From: RBG-16-34-14 sp963727535
GTDB taxonomy: Bacteria > Bacteroidota > Ignavibacteria > Ignavibacteriales > Ignavibacteriaceae
Assembly (NCBI GenBank): GCA_963727535.1
Contig: CAVSGR010000002.1
Coordinates: 1 to 64,000 of the forward strand
Length of the DNA stretch: 64,000 bases
Direction of reading: 5' to 3'
Of the stretch, positions 27,399 to 36,169 are shown piece by piece (the stretch's first letter is position 1; every line of letters starts with the position of its first letter). The notes under the pieces were generated by a model. It saw only the letters and a list, made by a program, of their open reading frames with translations, did not search any database and had not been told where the DNA came from. The position numbers were made by a program, and so were the translations under genes.

Positions 27399-29840
27399 TT
27401 AAAGGTAGTGTTTTATCACTTCATCTAGATAAAAATGAAATCTTTGTGGAAGGTTTTTATACTTTGAAATCAATTTAGACTTAACTATTCCAAAATCTTT
27501 ATCAGGAATATTTTTCACATCATTTTCAATGTTCTGAACAAAAGTTTCAATTTTATTTTTTACTCTTTCATTAACTTCAGAATCGTCAGTTTCCGAAATT
27601 AAACTAACAACCTTTGCCAAATGGAAATTATTTTCGATTAAGATCTTAAGACAATATCCTCTGAAGTTTTCAGATACAAGAGTTCTGTTCACATTCCCTA
27701 ATTCTTTTGCTGTTTCTGAAACAGAAGAATGAGAAAATTTCTTTTGTCTTAGAGACTCGAGCACAAGGTCATCAAAATCGATCGAGGTTTCTTTAACAAT
27801 TTCTTTCGGCAAATCAGAAAGCTGGATAAGATTTCTTCCTGAAGACTTTGTAAGTATACACGCTCTTTTAATTACAGATTCGAGTTCTCTAATATTTCCT
27901 TTCCACTGGTAATTTTTTAGAGATCTACTTGCCGAATTTGAAATTCGAAAATCATTCGATTCCCTCGCGACAAAATAGTTGACCAGAATTTCAATATCTT
28001 CTCTTCTATCTCTTAAAGGAGGTAATTCCACTTTTATAACATTGAGCCGGTAGTAAAGATCTTCCCTGAATTTTTTTTCTTTTACAGCGTCCTCAATATT
28101 TTTATTTGTTGCAGCAATTATCCTGAGATTTACATGTTCTGTTTTTGAAGAACCAACTTTTTCAAAATCACCTGTTTGAAGCACTCTCAGCAATTTAACC
28201 TGGAAATTTTCAGATGTCTCTGCAATTTCATCTAAAAAGATCGTTCCATTATCTGCAGCTTCAAATCTTCCTTTTTTATCTGAAATGGCTCCCGTAAAAG
28301 CCCCTTTTACATGACCAAATAATTCGCTTTCAAGTAAAGAATCGGAAAGAGCACCGCAATTAACAGCAACAAAGTTTTTATCCTTACGTTTACTTAAAGT
28401 ATGAATTGCTTTTGCAACGAGTTCCTTTCCTGTTCCGCTTTCTCCAAGAACTAAAATATTCGCGTCTTCGGGAGCGGTACGTTTTACCAAATCAACTACA
28501 TTAGCCATTACTTTGGATTTATAGACCATACCGTAAAAGTTTTCTGGTTCTTCGTTGGTATTGATTTCTGCAGCGGATTGATCTTCTTCTTTCTCTTTAA
28601 GCCTGTTAATATCTTCTTTAAGGGTTTTAATTTTTTCTAATAGTTGAGGAGATTCACTTGATATATCAAGTTCTTTCTGAAGTTTTGTTAATTCACTTTC
28701 TTTGCTTTTTAGTACATTTTTTAGAACCTGTGTTTCTGCCAGGGCATCTATAAGTAAGTTTCTGCTTTTGCTTATGTATAAGATTAATTCTGTAAGGACA
28801 AGAAAAAGGAAAGGAATCAAAAAATATGAGTAAGATACTTTTAGAAAAGAGAATTTCAACAAGATAAATGATAAAGCAAAAATCAGGATGAAAATTGATA
28901 CATAAATAGCTGATAACTTCCGCACTGATTTTTCTTCTGTATAAAAAGCAACAAACCAAAGAAACAGTAAAAATATTATTGGAGAGAAAATTGTGTCACT
29001 ATTTATCCAGTGCTTATTCAGAATATTGTCAACTGCAAAAGCGTGCAAAGCAACTCCAGGTACTTCTTCATCAAACGGTGAAGAAACAAATAAGGCAAGC
29101 TGCGGATCACTTATGCCGATGAGAACAATTTTATTTCTAAGGAACTTGAGAGACTCTTTTTGATTTCTATACAAATCGAAAAATTGAATTAGCGAATAAT
29201 TCCTGAATTTCTCCCATGAACTAAAAAGATTTACTTCGATATTTTTACGAGATAAATTTTTATCTGCCAGTTGGAGTGAAAAAGCTTTTTCAGTTTCATT
29301 TCTGGTTTTTAAAACAAGAGGAATTTTTATCACATCGTCTTCAATAAAATTTAAATGCCCGGTTTTTATTTTCTCATTGAGTAGTTTAGGAGTTGGATAA
29401 CTCAAAGAATCAGTTTTATAAATTGAATTGTTTAATTGAACACTACCCGCAGTAGAACTTAAAACAACATTGCCGGCTTTCATTATTTCTTTTGTGAGCA
29501 GATTATCGTAAACAGACTGTGTCGCGAATCTTGCGCTTAAGAAAACTTCGAGCCCAATGGATTTAACTTTTAAATCGGACAGACTTTTTATTAACAACGC
29601 ATAATAGCTTCTTTTAATCGGCCAGGGACCGATTGCAGAAATATCATTTTCAGTAATATTAATTATAACAATATTGGAATCAGGGGCTGATTCCCCCCCA
29701 AGCTTTGTTAAAAATGTTGCAGATTCTTTATCAAAAAATCTTGCAAAGCCGGAAAAAACCAACAACAAAAATAAAGCAAAAAAAAGTGCAATTATCTTAA
29801 GATAAGATATGCCGAATAATTTCCCGGATAGATTCTTCAT
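27399..29840 (-). CDS. CHASE2-domain sigma-54-dependent transcriptional activator
   Basis: 813 aa. A first membrane segment at about 12-30 is followed by a periplasmic CHASE2 domain (FDKESATFLTKLGGESAPDSNIVIINI... AIGPWPIKRSYYALLIKSL) and three more membrane segments at about 280-350. A coiled coil (360-420) leads to a sigma-54 AAA+ domain with Walker A LGESGTGKE near 467 and the sigma-54-contact loop GAFTGA near 513, plus FLDEIAE. The C-terminus (SSVSETAKELGNVNRTLVSENFRG) may hold a helix-turn-helix but is not the usual Fis type. It would sense an extracytoplasmic signal and open sigma-54 promoters from the membrane. rpoN lies 2.7 kb away on the same strand. Confidence 0.9.
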   Translation of the reverse strand: MKNLSGKLFGISYLKIIALFFALFLLLVFSGFARFFDKESATFLTKLGGESAPDSNIVIINITENDISAIGPWPIKRSYYALLIKSLSDLKVKSIGLEVFLSARFATQSVYDNLLTKEIMKAGNVVLSSTAGSVQLNNSIYKTDSLSYPTPKLLNEKIKTGHLNFIEDDVIKIPLVLKTRNETEKAFSLQLADKNLSRKNIEVNLFSSWEKFRNYSLIQFFDLYRNQKESLKFLRNKIVLIGISDPQLALFVSSPFDEEVPGVALHAFAVDNILNKHWINSDTIFSPIIFLLFLWFVAFYTEEKSVRKLSAIYVSIFILIFALSFILLKFSFLKVSYSYFLIPFLFLVLTELILYISKSRNLLIDALAETQVLKNVLKSKESELTKLQKELDISSESPQLLEKIKTLKEDINRLKEKEEDQSAAEINTNEEPENFYGMVYKSKVMANVVDLVKRTAPEDANILVLGESGTGKELVAKAIHTLSKRKDKNFVAVNCGALSDSLLESELFGHVKGAFTGAISDKKGRFEAADNGTIFLDEIAETSENFQVKLLRVLQTGDFEKVGSSKTEHVNLRIIAATNKNIEDAVKEKKFREDLYYRLNVIKVELPPLRDRREDIEILVNYFVARESNDFRISNSASRSLKNYQWKGNIRELESVIKRACILTKSSGRNLIQLSDLPKEIVKETSIDFDDLVLESLRQKKFSHSSVSETAKELGNVNRTLVSENFRGYCLKILIENNFHLAKVVSLISETDDSEVNERVKNKIETFVQNIENDVKNIPDKDFGIVKSKLISKYKNLPQRFHFYLDEVIKHYL

Positions 29841-30000
29841 TCTTTATCAGGCTTAAAAAGGATTTTAGTATAGATAAAGATAAAAAAATATTGTACCAGT
29901 TCTCAAGCTTTAGAAATGAAAAAGGGCAGAATAAAATTACAAAATAAATTTACTCAGGTCTCTGTCTTTAACAATTTTATCTAATTTCTGCTTAACTATT

Positions 30001-31317
30001 TCAGCATCGATCGATACTTTTTCGGTAGGGCAGTTTATCCGGAACATCAAAGAGAATCTCATCAAGCAAAGTTGTAAGAATTGTGTGAAGTCTTCTTGCT
30101 CCTATGTTTTCGACCTGTTCATTTACCTCTGTCGCAATTTTAGCAATTTCACTTATTGCATCAGATTTAAATTCGAGTTCAACTCCTTCGGTACCAAGCA
30201 AAGCAATATATTGTTTGAGCAAAGCGTTTTCGGGAGTCGTAAGAATTTGAACAAAATCATCCTCCGTTAAACTTTTAAGTTCAACTCTAATTGGAAAACG
30301 CCCCTGGAGTTCAGGAATAAGATCAGATGGCTTTGCAACATGAAAAGCTCCCGAGGCAATAAAAAGAATATGATCGGTTTTTACAACACCAAACTTTGTA
30401 TTTACATTCGAGCCTTCAACAATCGGAAGTAAATCTCTCTGAACGCCTTCTCGCGAAACATCTGGTCCCTGCGCTTTGCTTCCACTGCTCGCGACTTTAT
30501 CAATTTCATCTACGAAAACAATTCCAGTGTTCTCGACTCTTTGAATAGCTTCCTTCTGAACAGATTCCATATCAATCAGCTTTTGTGCTTCTTCCTGCGC
30601 AATAATTGAGCGCGCTTCGGCAATACTTGTTTTTCTTTTCTTTTTCTTTTTCGGCATTATGTTGCCGATAATCTCCTGCATATTTATTCCCATATCATCC
30701 ATTCCCAAAGGACCCAACACCTGCATTCCAAAACCATTCTGAGCAGTTGCGTCAAATTCTATCATCTTATCATCCATCTCTCCATTTTTAAGCTTCTCCT
30801 TCATCCACTCTCTTGTCTTCTGATTTTGATATGCATCATTGTTCTCATCATTTTCACCTTCGTGTGAAATACCAACAGCTTTTTTAACTGGAGGAATAAG
30901 TATATCGAGAATTTTTTCTTCGGCAAGTTCTTCAGCTTTTGCTTTTACTTCATTTGTTCTTTCAGATTTGACCATATTCACAGCAATATCCGTTAAATCT
31001 CTTATCATAGATTCAACATCTCTTCCAACATAACCGACTTCTGTAAACTTAGAAGCTTCTACTTTTATGAACGGTGCATTTGCAAGTTTTGCAAGTCTTC
31101 TTGCGATCTCAGTTTTTCCAACTCCTGTAGGACCAATAAGTATAATGTTATTAGGTAAGATTTCTTCTCTAAGATCATCAACGATTTGCTGACGGCGCCA
31201 CCTGTTTCTTAAAGCAATAGCAACAGCTCTTTTAGCTTCGTTCTGACCAATTATAAATTTATTAAGTTCTTTAACAGTTTGCGATGGGGTTAATTCTTTT
31301 CTTGCGTTCTGTTCCAT
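30001..31317 (-). CDS. hslU: HslU (ClpY) ATPase of the HslVU protease, C-terminus frameshifted
   Basis: 438 aa as read. Walker A GPTGVGKTEIARRLAK, Walker B GIVFVDEIDKV, and the I-domain insertion are present; it unfolds substrates for HslV in the cytoplasm. The frame ends DKLPYRKSIDRC, but the neighbouring frame gives PTEKVSIDAEIVKQKLDKIVKDRDLSKFIL with stop at 29937-29939, the standard C-terminus that docks into HslV. One surplus base near 30030 (CTGCCCTACCG) explains the break, so the real gene is probably 29937-31317. The C-terminal tail is functionally essential in HslU, so an error is likely. It follows hslV by 3 nt. Confidence 0.95.
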   Translation of the reverse strand: MEQNARKELTPSQTVKELNKFIIGQNEAKRAVAIALRNRWRRQQIVDDLREEILPNNIILIGPTGVGKTEIARRLAKLANAPFIKVEASKFTEVGYVGRDVESMIRDLTDIAVNMVKSERTNEVKAKAEELAEEKILDILIPPVKKAVGISHEGENDENNDAYQNQKTREWMKEKLKNGEMDDKMIEFDATAQNGFGMQVLGPLGMDDMGINMQEIIGNIMPKKKKKRKTSIAEARSIIAQEEAQKLIDMESVQKEAIQRVENTGIVFVDEIDKVASSGSKAQGPDVSREGVQRDLLPIVEGSNVNTKFGVVKTDHILFIASGAFHVAKPSDLIPELQGRFPIRVELKSLTEDDFVQILTTPENALLKQYIALLGTEGVELEFKSDAISEIAKIATEVNEQVENIGARRLHTILTTLLDEILFDVPDKLPYRKSIDRC

Positions 31318-31320
31318 AAT

Positions 31321-31863
31321 TTATTTTTCAATTACCTCAATATTAATTTTATCATTAGTGTAAATACAAATTTCAGAAGCGGTTAACAATGCTTCCTTTG
31401 CAATCTCGTCCGCAGAAAGTTTACTATACTTTTTCAACATTCGTGCAGCTGCTAAAGCATACATACCTCCGGAACCTATCGCTACAACCTGGTCATCCGG
31501 TTCAATTACATCTCCATTGCCGGAAATAATAAGTGCTTTATCTTCGGAAACTACAGCAAGCATAGCCTCAAGCTTCCTTAAGAACTTATCAGTCCTCCAG
31601 TCTTTTGCAAGCTCGACTGCAGCGCGATTTACATTTCCACGGTATTGTTCAAGCTTATCCTCGAATCTTTCTACAAGAGTAAAAGCATCTGCTGACGCTC
31701 CTGCAAAACCGCATAAGACTTTTCCGTTAGCAATTTTTCTGATCTTCAATGCATTGTGTTTCATCACAGTATTTCCAAGAGAAACCTGTCCGTCTCCAGC
31801 CATTGCCGCTTTACCATTATGAACAATTCCTAAAACAGTTGTCGATCTTATTTTTTCAGTCAT
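31321..31863 (-). CDS. hslV: HslV (ClpQ) proteasome-like peptidase
   Basis: 180 aa. N-terminal-nucleophile hydrolase: the propeptide MTEKIRS precedes TTVLGIVHNGK, so Thr8 becomes the catalytic N-terminal threonine. Family hallmarks AMAGDGQVSLGNTVMK, GFAGASADAFTLVERFE and AIGSGGMYALAAAR are all present. Twelve subunits form the chamber that HslU feeds. It is separated from hslU by 3 nt. Confidence 0.97.
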   Translation of the reverse strand: MTEKIRSTTVLGIVHNGKAAMAGDGQVSLGNTVMKHNALKIRKIANGKVLCGFAGASADAFTLVERFEDKLEQYRGNVNRAAVELAKDWRTDKFLRKLEAMLAVVSEDKALIISGNGDVIEPDDQVVAIGSGGMYALAAARMLKKYSKLSADEIAKEALLTASEICIYTNDKINIEVIEK

Positions 31864-31889
31864 AAAAATTTCTTTCTTCCAATATATAG

Positions 31890-32537
31890 TTAAACAATTT
31901 CTTGTTTATAAGGTTTATAAAACTTTACCGGGAAAATTCCCGGGACTTCTTTTCTGTATTTTATATATACTTCCCCAAATTTTTCAACAAGTCTCTTTTC
32001 TTCATAGTAAGAACCGATATAAAAGTAAATTATAATACATATTAAACAAGTTAAATAAAAGAGGTCCATAACAGGTCTGAATAAAAGAAACATTATTGAA
32101 AAGAAATAAAGCGGGTGTCTCATAAATCTATAAGCACCCCGGATTCTTAAAGTAAGATTCTCGTCAAGTTCATTTACATCATATTGGTTATTAAACCAGC
32201 GCTCAATCTGGCTGATTCCTAAAAACTCTTTCAAACTAATGTATTTTAAGCTCCAAATAAAACCAGCAAGACTTAAAAATTGAGGAATTAAAATAATAAA
32301 ATCGAAGGGATATTTTAAGTCATAAATGATTATATCGGGGCGTGGTAAAATCATAAACAATGCATAAACAATCAATATTGATAGAATATTATAAGCCAGC
32401 CTGTAAAATGCAACATAATTTCCTGCGTAAGATACCGCAAGTCTTTTTATTTTATTTGAGGCAAGTAAAGAGTGAGAGTAACCGAAAAGAGCAAAAAGAA
32501 AAATTATTATAAAAACATCAACGGCATAGCCGGTCAT
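31890..32537 (-). CDS. Membrane methyltransferase, ICMT/PEMT (NnrU-like) family
   Basis: 215 aa with about five to six membrane segments. The C-terminal part has RGAYRFMRHPLYFFSIMFLLF followed by YYEEKRLVEKFGEVYIKYRKEVPGIFP, the SAM-binding pattern of isoprenylcysteine carboxyl methyltransferases and phospholipid methyltransferases. The substrate in bacteria of this type is unknown. Its start overlaps the end of rpoN by 4 nt (ATGA), so translation is coupled. Confidence 0.82.
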   Translation of the reverse strand: MTGYAVDVFIIIFLFALFGYSHSLLASNKIKRLAVSYAGNYVAFYRLAYNILSILIVYALFMILPRPDIIIYDLKYPFDFIILIPQFLSLAGFIWSLKYISLKEFLGISQIERWFNNQYDVNELDENLTLRIRGAYRFMRHPLYFFSIMFLLFRPVMDLFYLTCLICIIIYFYIGSYYEEKRLVEKFGEVYIKYRKEVPGIFPVKFYKPYKQEIV

Positions 32538-33979
32538 ATTTCTCTTCGTAATCTGGCTACAGGAATCCTGAGTTGCTCTCTGTATTTTGCAACAGTCCTA
32601 CGAGCTATATGAATTCCTTCGGTATTCAAAAGTTCGGCAAGCTTATCATCACTAAACGGAGACTTTTTACTTTCCACTTCTATTATCTCTTTTAATCTTT
32701 CTTTTATATGCTTGTTTGAAACTTCTTCCCCGCTGTCTGTAATAAGTCCTTCACTGAAAAAGTATTTGAGCTCGTGAATTCCCATTGGACTTTGAACATA
32801 CTTGCCGTTTACAACGCGGCTTATTGTGGAAATGTCCATTTGAATTTCTTCCGCGATGTCTTTATAAATCATCGGTCTTAATAACTTCGGTCCCTTTTCA
32901 AAAAACTGGTATTGTCTTTCGAGAATAGCCTGCATAATTTTCATTAAAGTTTCTCTTCTTTGCTGAATACAGGCAATAAACCATTTTGCAGATTCGAATT
33001 TTTCACGTAAGAATTTGTATGTCTCTTTTTCTCTCTGGTTTTTTTTAGCCTTTTTATTAGCGTTAAACATTTCAAGGTAAGTTCTGCTAACAGTAACAGA
33101 AGGCATGCTTCTGTCATTTAACGTAATAACAAAATTATCATCAATCTTTTCTAAAATAAAATCCGGGGTGATTTGATTGAATTCTATAGACTCGATGTTG
33201 CCTTCGCCCGGTTTTGGATTAAGCTTTTGTATTAGATCGACAGTTGCTTTTAAGGTTTCATCCGTAAGATTCATTTTCTGTTTTATCGCATCGAAACGCC
33301 GCTTTGTAAAATCATCGAAGTAATTTTCGAGCAAATCTTTTGCAAGGAATTTATAGTAAGGATCAAAATTAGAATTTGAGTAATGAAGCTGAACAAGCAA
33401 ACATTCCTTTAAATTTCTCGACGCTATTCCCAGCGGATCAAATCTTTGAACTTTATTCAATAAATTTTCTGCATCTTCAAGAGTTAATTCAATATGATCG
33501 AACATTTTTAATTCATTAACAAGATCTTCCAAACTACGCTTTAAATAACCATCGTCATCTAAATTACCAATTATCTCCTCTCCCAAAGCCATAAGGCTAT
33601 CATTAAGTTCCAGTAATCTTAATTGATTTTGTAAGTGTTCAGTAAGACTTTCTCTGGATGGAGCTACCGGGTGAAACACTTCATCATCGGCACTCCTGTT
33701 TACTTTGAAGCCATCAAACTCATTATCATTCATAAAATCTTCTAATTCAAACTCCTCCTTATCAAAATCCTCCTGTTCTTCTAAAGCTTCATCTTCCTTC
33801 TTTTCTTCATCCTGGGTCAATTCTTCTTCGTTTACTTCCTCAAGAATCGGATTAATTTCTAATTCGGTTTTAATCCTCTGTTCCAAAGCCATCGTATTTA
33901 ATTGTAACAATTTCTGATACTGAATTTGTTGCGGCGATAACTTCTGCTGTTGCGATAGTCTCTGATTAAGTGATAGCAT
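32534..33979 (-). CDS. rpoN: RNA polymerase sigma-54 factor
   Basis: 481 aa. Glutamine-rich region I (LNQRLSQQQKLSPQQIQYQKLLQLNTMALEQ), an acidic region II (about 48-90), the core-binding region, helix-turn-helix and the C-terminal RpoN box (ARRTVAKYREQL, about 460). It directs RNA polymerase to -24/-12 promoters and needs AAA+ activators such as the CHASE2 protein at 27399. It begins immediately after the DUF3109 gene (1 nt between start and preceding stop) and overlaps the methyltransferase gene. Confidence 0.96.
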   Translation of the reverse strand: MLSLNQRLSQQQKLSPQQIQYQKLLQLNTMALEQRIKTELEINPILEEVNEEELTQDEEKKEDEALEEQEDFDKEEFELEDFMNDNEFDGFKVNRSADDEVFHPVAPSRESLTEHLQNQLRLLELNDSLMALGEEIIGNLDDDGYLKRSLEDLVNELKMFDHIELTLEDAENLLNKVQRFDPLGIASRNLKECLLVQLHYSNSNFDPYYKFLAKDLLENYFDDFTKRRFDAIKQKMNLTDETLKATVDLIQKLNPKPGEGNIESIEFNQITPDFILEKIDDNFVITLNDRSMPSVTVSRTYLEMFNANKKAKKNQREKETYKFLREKFESAKWFIACIQQRRETLMKIMQAILERQYQFFEKGPKLLRPMIYKDIAEEIQMDISTISRVVNGKYVQSPMGIHELKYFFSEGLITDSGEEVSNKHIKERLKEIIEVESKKSPFSDDKLAELLNTEGIHIARRTVAKYREQLRIPVARLRREI

Positions 33980-34606
33980 TTATTTATCCGTAAATCCTTT
34001 CAGTTTTGTAAACCATTTTTTACCAAATTTTCTAATAAGTGATTCTTCCAGGAAATCAACTAAGTTGATATTTTCTTTTTCTCCATTTTTTAATGCCGGA
34101 GAACATTCTTCAAATTTTTCATACCTTAAAACATCTCCACCAAAATCCTCAACTCTTATTGGAAAGAGATGACAAGAAATTGGTTTCCTGAAATCCGTTT
34201 TGCCATCAAAGAATGCTTTTTCAATTCCACACTTGGCAATTCCATTTTCAAAATTAACAAACACACAAGCCCTGTTCTCAACACTGGTAGTCATAAGCTT
34301 ATTCTCTTTTTTTTCAAAGAATCCTTCCTTATCAATTATCTGCTTATGCTTTTCCGGTAAATACTCTTTTATGATCTCCAATATTTTCGAAATCGTCTCT
34401 ACTTCTTCATCAAGAAGCGGAGCACCATAATTACTTTCAATTGTGCAGCACGCACCTTTGCACTTTTTTAAATCGCAAGCAAACCTAGTTTGAACAATTT
34501 CCCTGCCAAGTGCAATGTTTTCAATTTGAACAATATTTTTAACAATCACTGGAATAATTTTTGATGAAAAATAACAATTTGTAAAATAAAACCAAAGCCC
34601 GCCCAA
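33980..34606 (-). CDS. DUF3109 family (YkgJ-related) cysteine-rich protein
   Basis: Up to 208 aa. Conserved parts: TRFACDLKKCKGACCTIESNYGAPLLDEE, ENRACVFVNFENGIAKCGIEKAFFDGKTDFRKPISCHLFPIRV and ECSPALKNG. The spaced cysteines (about nine) match a zinc/iron-chelating YkgJ-type domain; function unknown. The true start may be an internal GTG (VIVKNIVQIEN) about 19 codons in, as Bacteroidota relatives begin close to the VQIENIALG segment. First gene of the run with rpoN, methyltransferase, hslV and hslU. Confidence 0.85.
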   Translation of the reverse strand: MGGLWFYFTNCYFSSKIIPVIVKNIVQIENIALGREIVQTRFACDLKKCKGACCTIESNYGAPLLDEEVETISKILEIIKEYLPEKHKQIIDKEGFFEKKENKLMTTSVENRACVFVNFENGIAKCGIEKAFFDGKTDFRKPISCHLFPIRVEDFGGDVLRYEKFEECSPALKNGEKENINLVDFLEESLIRKFGKKWFTKLKGFTDK

Positions 34607-34852
34607 TTATTCCAAACTTCTTTGTTTTTGTGTTTTCTACCATTCGCAAGTAAAAAAGAAAAAAATTAAGGTTAATTATTGCCGATTTGAATTACTCTTT
34701 TGAGGGGTATTTATTAAATTATATATCAAATTTATAGACCACATAAAAAATTATGTTTTTAATTGCATATCTATTAGAAGGAACCTAGCTCAACTCTCCA
34801 CATATCATCGCCGTTAAAGATTTAAGAACACAACCTTAAAGTGGAGAATTTT

Positions 34853-36169
34853 ATGTCTAAGAATATTTTAATCATGGGAGCCGCCGGACGCGATTTCCAT
34901 AACTTCAACTGCATATACAGAAATAATAATGATTACAATGTTGTGGCTTTTACTGCAACACAAATTCCTAATATAGAAGGAAGAGTTTATCCTGCCGAAC
35001 TTGCCGGAAAGAATTATCCTGATGGAATAAAAATATATGAGGAATCTAAACTCACCGAACTAATAAAAAACTTAAAAGTTGATGAAGTAGTTTTCTCTTA
35101 TTCCGACGTGCCTTTCAATTATGTAATGACAAAAGCTTCGATTGTAAATGCGGCTGGTGCTGCATTCACACTTCTCGGTGTAGAAAAAACAATGATAAAA
35201 AGTAGTAAACCTGTTATAGCTGTGCTCGCAGTCAGAACAGGTTCCGGCAAATCTCAAACTTCGAGGAAGATAGTAAACATTTTACGAGATGCGGGAAAGA
35301 AAGTGGTAGCAGTGCGTCATCCTATGCCTTACGGTGATCTTGTAAAACAAAAAGTGCAGCGCTTTGGAACTTATGAAGATCTTAAAAAACATGATTGCAC
35401 AATTGAAGAGATCGAAGAATATGAACCTCACATTGCAAGAGGCGGAGTTATTTATTCCGGAGTTGATTATGAAGCAATTTTAAGAGAAGCAGAAAAAGAA
35501 GCCGACATAATTTTGTGGGACGGCGGTAATAACGATACATCTTTTTATAAAGCTGATCTTACCTTTACAGTTGCTGACCCGCACAGACCCGGACACGAAA
35601 TGACTTACTATCCCGGCAATACTTCTTTAAGAATGGCTGATGTTGTTATAATAAATAAAATTGATTCTGCTGATCCGGAAAATATTCTTACTGTTAAAAA
35701 GAATATCGGAAGTGTTAATCCTAATGCAAAAATAATAGAAGCTGAATCTACAGTCACAGCAGAAAATCCTGAACTAATAAAAGGAAAACGCGTTCTTGTT
35801 ATTGAAGATGGTCCTACCTTAACTCATGGCGAAATGAAATATGGCGCAGGAACTATTGCTGCACAAAGATTGGGAGCTTCTAAAATTATTGATCCGAGAC
35901 CTTACACTGTCGGTTCTATCTCAGCAACATTTAAAAAATATCCCAACATAGGAGTTCTTCTTCCTGCTATGGGTTATGGTGAAAAACAAATGAAAGATCT
36001 TGAAGAGACTATCAACAAAGCTGATTGTGATTCTGTTGTTATAGGAACTCCGATAGATCTTGGAAGATTATTAAAGATCAATAAACCTTCCACAAGAGTT
36101 AAATATGATCTTAACGAAAAAGGAAATGTTACTCTTGAATCTGTTTTAAAAGAAAAAGGGCTTTTGTGA
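34853..36169 (+). CDS. Cyclic 2,3-diphosphoglycerate synthetase-like P-loop protein
   Basis: 438 aa from ATG 34853, chosen because GGAGAATTTT precedes it (a GTG 12 nt upstream is the site itself). The protein starts SKNILIMGAAGRDFHNFN and has a nucleotide-binding AVRTGSGKSQTSRKI motif near residue 125, NNDTSFYKADLTFTVADPHRPGHE, and the remaining pattern of the CpgS family. In methanogens CpgS makes the osmolyte cDPG. Here it overlaps carbamate kinase by 1 nt and is followed by ornithine carbamoyltransferase, so a role in carbamoyl-phosphate or arginine metabolism is more plausible; that is inference. An alternative is a G3E-like GTPase function. Confidence 0.85.
   Translation: MSKNILIMGAAGRDFHNFNCIYRNNNDYNVVAFTATQIPNIEGRVYPAELAGKNYPDGIKIYEESKLTELIKNLKVDEVVFSYSDVPFNYVMTKASIVNAAGAAFTLLGVEKTMIKSSKPVIAVLAVRTGSGKSQTSRKIVNILRDAGKKVVAVRHPMPYGDLVKQKVQRFGTYEDLKKHDCTIEEIEEYEPHIARGGVIYSGVDYEAILREAEKEADIILWDGGNNDTSFYKADLTFTVADPHRPGHEMTYYPGNTSLRMADVVIINKIDSADPENILTVKKNIGSVNPNAKIIEAESTVTAENPELIKGKRVLVIEDGPTLTHGEMKYGAGTIAAQRLGASKIIDPRPYTVGSISATFKKYPNIGVLLPAMGYGEKQMKDLEETINKADCDSVVIGTPIDLGRLLKINKPSTRVKYDLNEKGNVTLESVLKEKGLL

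Noticed and set aside
28693..28959. Minus-strand 88-aa frame inside the CHASE2 activator gene
   Set aside because: Cysteine-rich out-of-frame shadow of a membrane-segment region; the activator reading frame is long and conserved.
34853..36169. Interpretation as true cDPG synthesis
   Set aside because: The family match is clear but cDPG is known from methanogens; genomic context points elsewhere, so the function was left open rather than asserted.
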